Assembly (NCBI GenBank): GCA_902783005.1
Contig: CACZPI010000125.1
Location: 1 to 64,000, forward strand
Reading direction: 5' to 3'
DNA from: an uncultured Ruminococcus sp.
Lineage (GTDB): Bacteria > Bacillota > Clostridia > Oscillospirales > Ruminococcaceae
DNA length: 64,000 nt
Both the position numbers and the translations under genes were made by a program. The notes under the pieces are model-generated. The model saw nothing but the letters and a program-made list of their open reading frames with translations. It had not been told where the DNA came from and did not search any database. Positions 33,684 to 40,486 of the stretch are shown here, piece after piece (the first letter of the stretch is position 1; every line of letters starts with the position of its first letter).

Positions 33684-34877
33684 ATGGCAGGTACAGCAAC
33701 AGAACAGGGACGCCGCGTCGGCAGAGCGCTGAGCGTGGCGGGCGTTGTATTCGTCCTGATTATGGCACTGAATATGGTCGTGGAGAATCTGGTCTATGTC
33801 CGCAGCCGCCGGGTCTATGACAGCAATATGGAGGCCGTGCAGAACATGAGCGCCATGAATGCCGAGCTTGCTTCGGTCAATGAGCGCGTTGTCCTGATGG
33901 CAGCGGGTATGAGCGATGAGCAGACGCTTGAGGAGATTGACAAGTCCTTTGAGAATATCCATGCGCTCAAGCAGACATTCCTGGCCGGGGAAGCGTACTC
34001 GGACGTGGAGCTGCGCCGGTTCATGCAGGCAAGCTACGCGATCCAGGGCTTTGAACGGAAGATCGAGGAGGTCAGGGACACCCTCCCGACTGCCGGCTAT
34101 GCCAAGGCACGCGACATTTATGAACAGGAGATCTCTCCTTTGAAGGCATGCGCTTCCGAAATGCTGGAAGCGACCATCGAGATCGGCCAGACCAATGCCG
34201 AGGCAAATGTCCACAACAGTACCATCATGCACGGCATTGCACAGCTGATCCTGATTCTGATTACCGTGCTGGTGCTTGTGGCAATGACGATCTTCGGACG
34301 CCGCCAGATCCGCGCACTGTATCAGATCCAGGAGAAGGAGAAGGAGCTTGCCGCGGCAGAAGGACGCATCAACCGCACACGCCAGAAGGTATTCGATGCC
34401 GCGTCCATGAACATCCTGACCAATATGCAGAACCGCTACGGCCTGGAAACACGCCTTGAGGAGCTGCTCGAGGAGGGACAGTTCTATGTGGGCGTCTTTG
34501 ACATCGACAATTTCCGCGAGATCAACGATACCTACGGCTACAATTTCGGTGATGAATGCCTGGCGGCGATCGCGGATCGCCTGCGTACAGCCTACGGAGA
34601 TCAGACAGAGCTGTTCAATGTTGCCGCCGATGAATTCTGCGTGATCCTTGACAATACGCTCAGCGACATGCAGGCCCAGCAGCTTGCTGAGGAGGTGCGC
34701 CAGAGCATCGGCAGCCCGATCGTGATCGACGGCGTTGTGATCCAGAATACGGTCTCCGCATCGCTCTGCCATGTGCTGCCGAGCGGTCTGGATGTGACGG
34801 AGCTGCTCATGCGGCTTGACAGTGCAATGCATGCGGCCAAGCGCGACGGCGGCAACAGACTGAATTACATCCGCTGA
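33684..34877 (+). CDS. Membrane sensor with degenerate GGDEF domain
   Basis: A 397-residue protein. Transmembrane helices near residues 14-36 and 183-205 flank a helical extracellular sensor of about 145 residues resembling four-helix-bundle receptor domains. A coiled coil (about 210-235) leads to a GGDEF domain. The core metal-binding block VGVFDIDNFREINDTYGYNFGDE is kept, but the signature is AADEF (residues 314-318) instead of GGDEF, so cyclase activity is doubtful. Together with the binding lipoprotein upstream it forms a likely ligand-responsive signalling unit. GGAGG precedes the ATG, and a strong terminator follows. Confidence 0.82.
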   Translation: MAGTATEQGRRVGRALSVAGVVFVLIMALNMVVENLVYVRSRRVYDSNMEAVQNMSAMNAELASVNERVVLMAAGMSDEQTLEEIDKSFENIHALKQTFLAGEAYSDVELRRFMQASYAIQGFERKIEEVRDTLPTAGYAKARDIYEQEISPLKACASEMLEATIEIGQTNAEANVHNSTIMHGIAQLILILITVLVLVAMTIFGRRQIRALYQIQEKEKELAAAEGRINRTRQKVFDAASMNILTNMQNRYGLETRLEELLEEGQFYVGVFDIDNFREINDTYGYNFGDECLAAIADRLRTAYGDQTELFNVAADEFCVILDNTLSDMQAQQLAEEVRQSIGSPIVIDGVVIQNTVSASLCHVLPSGLDVTELLMRLDSAMHAAKRDGGNRLNYIR

Positions 34878-34889
34878 GAAACGGCGAAA

Positions 34890-34932
34890 TCCGGACGCTT
34901 TCCGATTGAAGAAGAGCGTCCGGAAATTTTTT
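34890..34932 (+). terminator. Terminator of the binding-protein/GGDEF operon
   Basis: TCCGGACGCT (34890-34899) and AGCGTCCGGA (34915-34924) followed by AATTTTTTT. Confidence 0.9.
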
Positions 34933-34954
34933 TGAAATTTTTTTGAAAAAACAC

Positions 34955-34983
34955 TTGACAAACCGGCGGGGATGTGCTATAAT
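34955..34983 (+). promoter_or_regulatory. Promoter of the tRNA operon
   Basis: TTGACA (34955-34960), 17 nt, TATAAT (34978-34983): full consensus. Confidence 0.88.
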
Positions 34984-35017
34984 AAACAAGTCGTCAGGCG
35001 AGAGCGGACGAACGGAT

Positions 35018-35090
35018 GGAAGCTTAGCTCAGCTGGGAGAGCATCTGCCTTACAAGCAGAGGGTCATAGGTTCGAGCCCTATAGTTTCCA
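35018..35090 (+). tRNA. tRNA-Val (TAC)
   Basis: A 73-nt cloverleaf: acceptor arms GGAAGCT/AGTTTCC, anticodon loop CTTACAA (anticodon UAC), T-loop TTCGAGC. The gene ends in A without an encoded CCA. First gene of a four-tRNA operon. Confidence 0.93.
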
Positions 35091-35097
35091 TAATATA

Positions 35098-35139
35098 TAA
35101 TTCAGGATTTATATAATTCTTTATATAAATCCTGGATTA
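35098..35139 (+). other. Long AT-rich hairpin between tRNA genes
   Basis: A 19-bp stem with one wobble pair (35098-35116 with 35121-35139) and loop TTCT lies between tRNA-Val and tRNA-Asp. It has no protein or tRNA content; it could guide tRNA processing or partly terminate transcription. Confidence 0.7.
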
Positions 35140-35162
35140 TAAAAAAATATCCTACTCAATAA

Positions 35163-35236
35163 GGCCCAGTAGCTCAGTTGGTTAGAGCGCCGCCCTGTCA
35201 CGGCGGAGGTCGTGAGTTCGAGCCTCATCTGGGTCG
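35163..35236 (+). tRNA. tRNA-Asp (GTC)
   Basis: A 74-nt cloverleaf: acceptor GGCCCAG/CTGGGTC, anticodon stem CCGCC/GGCGG with loop CTGTCAC (GUC), discriminator G, no encoded CCA. Confidence 0.94.
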
Positions 35237-35264
35237 CTTTTATAGCATTTCAAATTGCTATCAT

Positions 35265-35337
35265 GCGGATTTAGCTCATCTGGTAGAGCGCCACCTTGCC
35301 AAGGTGGAGGTAGCGAGTTCGAGCCTCGTAATCCGCT
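35265..35337 (+). tRNA. tRNA-Gly (GCC)
   Basis: A 73-nt cloverleaf: acceptor GCGGATT/AATCCGC, anticodon stem CCACC/GGTGG with loop TTGCCAA (GCC), no encoded CCA. Confidence 0.94.
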
Positions 35338-35351
35338 TTTTTCTTTTATAT

Positions 35352-35422
35352 GGCGCTATAGCCAAGTGGTAAGGCGTTGGTCTGCAACACCATGATCGCC
35401 GGTTCAAATCCGGCTGGCGCCT
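35352..35422 (+). tRNA. tRNA-Cys (GCA)
   Basis: A 71-nt cloverleaf: acceptor GGCGCTA/TGGCGCC, anticodon loop CTGCAAC (GCA), T-loop TTCAAAT. The outermost anticodon-stem pair is a T-T mismatch. Last gene of the tRNA operon. Confidence 0.92.
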
Positions 35423-35425
35423 CTG

Positions 35426-35463
35426 AAAACGCTTTCCGGGAAACTGGAAAGCGTTTTTATTTT
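35426..35463 (+). terminator. Terminator of the tRNA operon
   Basis: AAAACGCTTTCC (35426-35437) and GGAAAGCGTTTT (35446-35457), then TATTTTATT. Confidence 0.9.
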
Positions 35464-35497
35464 ATTATTATAAAGTTCTGAATGAGGAGGATCACTA

Positions 35498-36166
35498 ATG
35501 GAATCCATTACGATACAGGCACTCTTTGACCTGACGCATACACTGGCGGGGGATTATCTGGCACAGTTTACCTATCCCTGGGAGGCACTGGCCGGGATCA
35601 GGGAAATGATCATTGCTGTCGGCGGCACCCTGGATCCGGAGGAATATGATATGCCCGCGGAGAATGTCTGGGTTCACAAGACGGCAACGGTTTTCCCGTC
35701 GGCTTATCTGGGCGCCCCCTGCATCATCGGTCCGCGCACGGAGGTACGGCATTGTGCATTCATCCGCGGCAGTGCGCTGGTGGGCGCAGACTGTGTGGTC
35801 GGCAATTCCGTGGAGCTGAAGAATGTGATCCTTTTCGACAATGTGCAGACACCGCATTACAATTACATTGGTGACAGCATTCTCGGCTACAGATCCCATA
35901 CCGGCGCCGGCTCCATCACCTCGAATGTCAAGTCCGACAAGACCAACGTCTGCGTGCGTCTGAACGGAGAACGCATCGAGACCGGACTCAAGAAGATGGG
36001 CGCGATGCTGGGCGATTATGTAGAAGTCGGCTGCAACAGCGTTCTCAATCCCGGTACGATCGTTGGCCGGCATTCTGTGATTTATCCGACAAGCTGTGTA
36101 CGCGGCGCGGTGCCGGAGGAAAGCATCTGGAAGAATGACGGCGTGATCATCCGTAAGACACGGTAA
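35498..36166 (+). CDS. Left-handed beta-helix (hexapeptide repeat) transferase-like protein
   Basis: A 222-residue protein built of hexapeptide repeats (about residues 60-205), such as VWVHKTATVFPSAYLGAPCIIGPRTEVRHCAFIRGSALVGADCVVG, resembling the acyltransferase half of bifunctional GlmU-type enzymes and stand-alone LbH proteins annotated as UDP-N-acetylglucosamine pyrophosphorylase. No nucleotidyltransferase domain (GxGxxMRS) is present, so it is not a full GlmU. An acetyl- or other acyltransferase on a sugar nucleotide is the best guess. GAGGAGG lies before the ATG. Confidence 0.7.
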   Translation: MESITIQALFDLTHTLAGDYLAQFTYPWEALAGIREMIIAVGGTLDPEEYDMPAENVWVHKTATVFPSAYLGAPCIIGPRTEVRHCAFIRGSALVGADCVVGNSVELKNVILFDNVQTPHYNYIGDSILGYRSHTGAGSITSNVKSDKTNVCVRLNGERIETGLKKMGAMLGDYVEVGCNSVLNPGTIVGRHSVIYPTSCVRGAVPEESIWKNDGVIIRKTR

Positions 36167-36199
36167 GTACACCGGGTCTGCATAGAGGAGGAAGCGGCG

Positions 36200-36283
36200 A
36201 TGCCTTTCCGCAAGCGTCATCCCGTGCTGTTTCTTCTGATACAGTCGGCTGTGCTGATCCCTCTGATTTGCTTGGTTCGATAA
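36200..36283 (+). CDS. Candidate 27-residue membrane microprotein
   Basis: A short frame beginning MPFRKRHPVLFLLIQS has a basic N-terminus, one hydrophobic helix (about residues 9-26), and GAGGAGG (36185-36191) nine bases before its ATG. It sits between the LbH gene and the methyltransferase gene and ends 15 bases before the latter. It may be a real small protein or a leader that couples translation. No homolog is known to me. Confidence 0.4.
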   Translation: MPFRKRHPVLFLLIQSAVLIPLICLVR

Positions 36284-36298
36284 CAGTCAGGAGGTAAT

Positions 36299-36874
36299 AT
36301 GGATCCGAGAAAGCATTTTTCAGCGCTCCAGATCATCCATCGGGTACTGGAGGAGCATATCAATCCCGGCGACCTTTGCATTGATGCGACGGCAGGGCGG
36401 GGAAAGGACACGCTCTTCCTTGCAAATCTCGTTGGTGAGACAGGGCATGTGACAGCATTTGACATTCAGCAGGATGCGGTGGACAGTACGCGGGCGCTTC
36501 TGGAGCAGAATGGTGTTTCAGAGCGGTGCACCGTGATCCACGGCAGTCACAGCGAAATGGCAGAGCATGCACAGGAGGGGACGGTCTCCGCGATCACATT
36601 TAATTTCGGATGGCTGCCCGGCGGCGACCACAATATTTTCACCCGCCCCGATACCAGCATTGCAGCCATTGAGCAAGGGCTGCGGCTGCTGCGTGAGGAC
36701 GGCATCATGACGCTGATCCTGTATTACGGACGCGAGACCGGATTCGAGGAGCGCGATGCATTGCTGGCCTATCTGCCGACGATCGACAGCGATCTGTATA
36801 CGGTCGTAGAAATGCCCTTTGTGAACCGCTCCAATTGCCCGCCCATTCCCATAGTGATTTTCAAGGGCAGATAA
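36299..36874 (+). CDS. ytqB: YtqB/MnmM family class I methyltransferase
   Basis: A 191-residue SAM-dependent methyltransferase. Motif I is CIDATAGRGKDTLFLA (about residues 28-43), followed by VTAFDIQQDAV, the catalytic-region FNFGWLPGGDH and the C-terminal NCPPIPIVIFK. The size and the GWLPGGD block match the YtqB family. In B. subtilis this protein (MnmM) methylates the wobble-uridine nm5 group of certain tRNAs; the tRNA operon about 1 kb upstream is suggestive but may be coincidence. AGGAGG lies before the ATG. Confidence 0.85.
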   Translation: MDPRKHFSALQIIHRVLEEHINPGDLCIDATAGRGKDTLFLANLVGETGHVTAFDIQQDAVDSTRALLEQNGVSERCTVIHGSHSEMAEHAQEGTVSAITFNFGWLPGGDHNIFTRPDTSIAAIEQGLRLLREDGIMTLILYYGRETGFEERDALLAYLPTIDSDLYTVVEMPFVNRSNCPPIPIVIFKGR

Positions 36875-36908
36875 TCTGCGCTTGTCAAAACAGTCTGTTT
36901 TTGGAAGG

Positions 36909-36953
36909 CATACTGTAAGCCCGCCCCTCCCCGCACGCGGAGAGGGGTTTTTG
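36909..36953. repeat. Dispersed hairpin repeat, CATACTG type
   Basis: CATACTGTAAGCCCGCCCC followed by a GC hairpin (about 36924-36947) and TTTTT. It matches the element at 19450-19498 in order and sequence and probably terminates the methyltransferase transcript. Confidence 0.6.
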
Positions 36954-36980
36954 CGCATCTCTGCTTCTGAAAAAAGGATC

Positions 36981-37006
36981 AGCCCCCTGACCGTTGTCAG
37001 GGGGCT
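36981..37006. terminator. Bidirectional terminator
   Basis: AGCCCCCTGAC (36981-36991) and GTCAGGGGGCT (36996-37006), loop CGTT, between the methyltransferase and the convergent dockerin protein. Confidence 0.85.
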
Positions 37007-37040
37007 GCTGTTTCTCGCCTTGCGCCGGATGCGCCGGGGG

Positions 37041-39146
37041 TTACTGTGCAGCGTGCATCAGCAGATACTTGAGGACTGCCAGATCAAAGATATCAATGAT
37101 GCCGTCCTGGTAGACATCTGCACGCGCTGCCTGTTCCTGTGTCAGTTCTTCCTGCGCACACAGGAAGCGGGTCATGAAGATGACATCCTTCACAGTCAGC
37201 TCACCGTCACCAAGCAGATCACCCTTTACCTCCGGGGGAGCGGTGGCTTCGGTCGTGGAAGTCTCGGTTTCAGTGGATTCTGTGGAAGTCTCAGTCTCGG
37301 TGGATTCTGTGGTAGTTTCAGTTTCGGTGGACTCTGTGGAAGTCCCGGTCTCGGTGGATTCTGTGGTAGTTTCAGTTTCGGTGGATTCCGTAGAAGTCTC
37401 GGTCTCGGTGGATTCCGTGGAAGTCTCTGTTTCGGTGGATTCCGTGGAAGTCTCGGTTTCGGTGGACTCTGTGGAAGTCTCGGTTTCGGTGGATTCCGTG
37501 GAAGTCTCGGTCTCGGTGGACTCTGTGGAAGTCTCAGTCTCGGTGGATTCTGTGGAAGTCTCTGTTTCGGTGGATTCTGTGGAAGTCTCAGTCTCGGTGG
37601 ATTCCGTGGAAGTCTCGGTCTCGGTGGATTCCGTGGAAGTCTCTGTTTCGGTGGATTCTGTGGAAGTCTCAGTCTCGGTGGATTCCGTGGAAGTCTCGGT
37701 CTCGGATGTCGGATACTCGTAACCGGACTGCTGGCATACCATGGCGCGAAGCTCGCTCAGATCATAGGTGTAACGGGTGGAAGCGGTGGCATAACCGGTG
37801 GAAACGTCAATATACATGGCGTTATCATCGGTGTCCGTGTACATACCGTAAATATAGCCGTTTGCTCTCTGCTCATCGGTGAGATTGAACAGCCAGTAGA
37901 TACCGCCGTTGCAAAGTGCGAAGACAGCGTCACAGGTGGTGTAATAGATAATATCCGCGTCTGTGCTGGCGATGATGTAGTTGTACAGATAGTACGCGCC
38001 GGTCTTCTCCGAAGCAGGCCATCTGGCATCCAGCGAGTTGAGTGCGCGGCGTGTGACCAGGTTTGTGGTGGGGCTGTATACATCGTAATAGAACCAGCCG
38101 GTATTCTTGTTGACGGCGTCCTGTACAATGGTGATCCAGCCTTCCTGATACGGGCTGATGGCAACATCGGAGTCACACCAGAAGCCGCCCTTGAGATCCG
38201 AAGAGGCGATCGTCATAGCCGATTCGCCGGTGGAAGTCACCCAGTCGGTGGAATTGTGGTTCGATGCGGTCATGCCGCTCGCATCGGTGAGGAAGCTGTC
38301 GTGGCTGACAGTACCCGCGTGGCCGTCATTGGCGTCGTCCCAGGTCACATCAACGTGGTACCACTTGCCGTCGATCTGCACCAGATTCCAGGTGTGACGC
38401 AGCGCGGTGGTATTGACGGACATGCTCTCCACGCCGACCTTCCGCAGCAGGATGGAGTACAGGGAGGTGTAGGCCTCGCAGACACCCATGCCCCGCTCGA
38501 TCATGCCGTAGGGTGTGTAGCTGGCTTCCTTGCCGTTCTCAGTCTCATAATTGTTGTAGTCATGGTCGTAATCGAAATGGATCGCAAGATATTCATGCAG
38601 GAACAGCGCTTTTTCCGCATCCGACCATGCCGGGTTGACCTTGGCAGCGATCGCGTCAACGGCTTCCTTGGTTTCGCTCATTTCGGTGTCATAGTCTGCA
38701 TCGTCCACGATGTAGCCCAGACCCAGCTCATATACATAGCCGTGACCGCCATCGCCCATGACGGAATAGCGCATCGAATGCTTGTTGGCCAGCATGCCGA
38801 CATCCCAGCCGTTGATGACAGCAACATAGACATTCTGAAGGGATTGGATACTGTCGGTATCCGCCGGGATCCGGTTTTTCATATTCCGGATCTTCACGGA
38901 AGAGGCGTGCTTTGCCAGTCCGTCGTAGATCATCTGTGCGGCCTCTGCTGTCTGTGCGGCAGTCAGTGTTCCGACAGCGCCGAGAATTGAGAAATCCTGC
39001 TGATCGGCAGCCTGTACGCCGGCAAACGGAACGCCTGCAAGCATGACGGCGCCGGCAGCCAGTCCGGCTGCACTCCGGCGAAGGATATTGCAGAATGTAT
39101 ATTTTTTGTGAACTTTCTGCTTTCTGGTGTTCATAAATCCAGTCAT
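37041..39146 (-). CDS. Secreted transglutaminase-like protein with Thr/Glu/Ser repeats and dockerin
   Basis: A 701-residue secreted protein. The long N-terminus (about 1-45) contains the signal peptide, and a helical region follows. The transglutaminase-like core has the Cys-His-Asp triad in GMGVCEAYTSLYSILLR (Cys about 225), RHTWNLVQ (His about 249) and YHVDVTWDD (Asp about 266). A beta-rich domain spans about 290-475, then a linker of about 16 nine-residue TESTETETS repeats (about 480-630), then a dockerin (about 642-701) with loops DLLGDGELTVKD and DVYQDGIIDIFD. It probably docks on the cellulosome scaffold and acts as a peptidase or crosslinking enzyme. GAAAGGA is eight bases from the chosen ATG. 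Confidence 0.85.
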   Translation of the reverse strand: MTGFMNTRKQKVHKKYTFCNILRRSAAGLAAGAVMLAGVPFAGVQAADQQDFSILGAVGTLTAAQTAEAAQMIYDGLAKHASSVKIRNMKNRIPADTDSIQSLQNVYVAVINGWDVGMLANKHSMRYSVMGDGGHGYVYELGLGYIVDDADYDTEMSETKEAVDAIAAKVNPAWSDAEKALFLHEYLAIHFDYDHDYNNYETENGKEASYTPYGMIERGMGVCEAYTSLYSILLRKVGVESMSVNTTALRHTWNLVQIDGKWYHVDVTWDDANDGHAGTVSHDSFLTDASGMTASNHNSTDWVTSTGESAMTIASSDLKGGFWCDSDVAISPYQEGWITIVQDAVNKNTGWFYYDVYSPTTNLVTRRALNSLDARWPASEKTGAYYLYNYIIASTDADIIYYTTCDAVFALCNGGIYWLFNLTDEQRANGYIYGMYTDTDDNAMYIDVSTGYATASTRYTYDLSELRAMVCQQSGYEYPTSETETSTESTETETSTESTETETSTESTETETSTESTETETSTESTETETSTESTETETSTESTETETSTESTETETSTESTETETSTESTETETSTESTETETSTESTETETTTESTETGTSTESTETETTTESTETETSTESTETETSTTEATAPPEVKGDLLGDGELTVKDVIFMTRFLCAQEELTQEQAARADVYQDGIIDIFDLAVLKYLLMHAAQ
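37258..37706. repeat. 27-bp coding tandem repeat, about 16 copies
   Basis: Nearly identical 27-bp units encode the TESTETETS linker of the dockerin protein. Variants between copies are mostly synonymous or Ser/Thr swaps, so the copy number is likely to vary between strains. Confidence 0.92.
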
Positions 39147-39598
39147 CACACTCATCCTTTCGGTTACTGTTTGATTACTGTCGGCAATGCACCTGCTTCC
39201 GTGCATTGCATCCTGTAAAACAGAACTTTGCAAACAACTGATTGTATAATTATGCGCATTTTCTATCTCTTTTATGACCGAATCCGTTGTCTGCGTTCTG
39301 ATTTTACACGATTTCAGTATTTGACAGGGTTTGTTTTGATTCCCAATTCCTGAAATTATTGTAGCATATTTTATAAAAAAAGTCAACTGCTTTTAAGAAA
39401 ATCGGCTTTTTGTGTAAATGGACGCCCTCGTATTGTACAGCTTGCACAAATATCGTTGACGATTTTATACACAATCAGCAATTTACAGAATGTAATATCC
39501 GAAAAGTATAATTTTTGAAGTTCTGGAAGTGCTGTCCGGTGCATAGGATGGAAGTGGGAATACCCCGGTCCCGATACTATGAAATACAGGTGATGCAT
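39147..39598. other. Intergenic region with long leader and divergent promoters
   Basis: This 450-base gap holds the leftward promoter at 39358-39386, a leader of about 205 nt for the dockerin protein, and a TATAAT (39507-39512) that may serve the amidase. In the leader GCAATGCAC (39184-39192) pairs with GTGCATTGC (39201-39209). No coding sequence or riboswitch I recognise is present. Confidence 0.6.
39358..39386 (-). promoter_or_regulatory. Promoter of the transglutaminase-dockerin gene
   Basis: Read leftward, TTGACT (39381-39386), 17 nt, TACAAT (39358-39363). Confidence 0.75.
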
Positions 39599-40321
39599 AT
39601 GAATACCAGGTATCTGATCCGGATCGCAGCGCTGCTGACGGCGGTGGCGCTGACAATTGCAGGCTCCTGCTATGCGGTAAGCCGGACGCGCAGCCGGCTC
39701 CTTGAAACCGGAACGGCAGCCGCACAGAAGCAGGTCATCATACTGGATGCGGGTCACGGCGGCGCAGACGGCGGATGCAGCTCAGCGGCAGGGGATGTGG
39801 AAAAGCACATCAACCTTGCCGTTCTCCTCGATCTCAAGGCCATGCTCCAGGCATCCGGCTATGAGGTGCTGACGACGCGGGAAACGGATGTATCCATTCA
39901 TGATCCCGGCACGGAAGGCCTTGCCAACCAGAAGCGTTCGGATATGGACAACCGGCTCGCACTGTTCAATTCCGTGGACGGGGCGATCTGTGTCTCCATC
40001 CATCAGAATCAGTTTACCGATCCGAAGTACAGCGGTGCGCAGATGTTCTATTCCGAGACGAACCGGCACAGCGCGGAGCTTGCACAGACGCTCCAGTCTC
40101 AGTTTGTGGCATTTCTCCAGCCGGAGAATCACCGTGAGATCAAGCTGTGCGGCAAGGAGCTGTTTCTCTGCTATTTCAGTGAGAATCCGACTGTCATGGC
40201 AGAATGCGGCTTCCTCTCCAATCCCGAAGAGGCCGCTCTTCTGGTGACGGAGGACTACCAGCAAAAGGTCGCCTTCACGCTGTATGCCGGCATCACGCAG
40301 TACTGCGCGGCGCAGAAATGA
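39599..40321 (+). CDS. N-acetylmuramoyl-L-alanine amidase (CwlD-like)
   Basis: A 240-residue amidase_3 protein with an N-terminal membrane anchor or signal (residues 5-25). Zinc and catalytic residues are in place: LDAGHGGADGG, EKHINLAVLLDLK, VSIHQNQF and MAECGFLSNPEEA. It cleaves the bond between muramic acid and L-alanine in peptidoglycan. Length and plan match CwlD, which works in spore cortex maturation with a PdaA-type deacetylase; a PdaA-like gene lies at 62893, not adjacent. I chose ATG 39599, six bases after AGGTG. Confidence 0.88.
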   Translation: MNTRYLIRIAALLTAVALTIAGSCYAVSRTRSRLLETGTAAAQKQVIILDAGHGGADGGCSSAAGDVEKHINLAVLLDLKAMLQASGYEVLTTRETDVSIHDPGTEGLANQKRSDMDNRLALFNSVDGAICVSIHQNQFTDPKYSGAQMFYSETNRHSAELAQTLQSQFVAFLQPENHREIKLCGKELFLCYFSENPTVMAECGFLSNPEEAALLVTEDYQQKVAFTLYAGITQYCAAQK

Positions 40322-40324
40322 AGC

Positions 40325-40356
40325 ATGCCCCCGGCGTTCCCATCCGCCGGGGGCAT
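40325..40356 (+). terminator. Terminator of the amidase gene
   Basis: ATGCCCCCGGCG (40325-40336) and CGCCGGGGGCAT (40345-40356), perfect 12-bp stem; no T-run. Confidence 0.7.
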
Positions 40357-40389
40357 CCCATGAAGATGCGCATTTCAGGCCTTGGACTG

Positions 40390-40418
40390 TTGACAAACTT
40401 TGTGGAACATGATATAAT
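40390..40418 (+). promoter_or_regulatory. Promoter of the GIY-YIG gene
   Basis: TTGACA (40390-40395), 17 nt, TATAAT (40413-40418). Confidence 0.85.
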
Positions 40419-40486
40419 GAGGAGACAGCGATTCCCGACGGAATGCTGACAATTACGAGATCCAAACAGGAAAGGATGAATGTAAA

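Noticed and set aside
35498..36166. Full GlmU bifunctional enzyme
   Set aside because: Only the hexapeptide beta-helix is present; the nucleotidyltransferase domain is missing and length is half that of GlmU.
37258..37706. Regularly spaced repeats resembling a CRISPR array
   Set aside because: The 27-bp units are directly adjacent with no spacers and lie in frame inside a gene; no cas genes are present.
36882..38990. A 702-codon rightward frame rich in Gly/Leu/Phe (GFGGFCGSLG repeats)
   Set aside because: It is the antisense of the Thr/Glu/Ser repeat and transglutaminase domains of the leftward dockerin protein, which has real domains, signal peptide and start site.
39147..39357. A riboswitch (for example cyclic di-GMP type I) in the long leader of the dockerin protein
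   Set aside because: A stable hairpin exists, but the conserved GEMM core and tetraloop/receptor sequences are not present.
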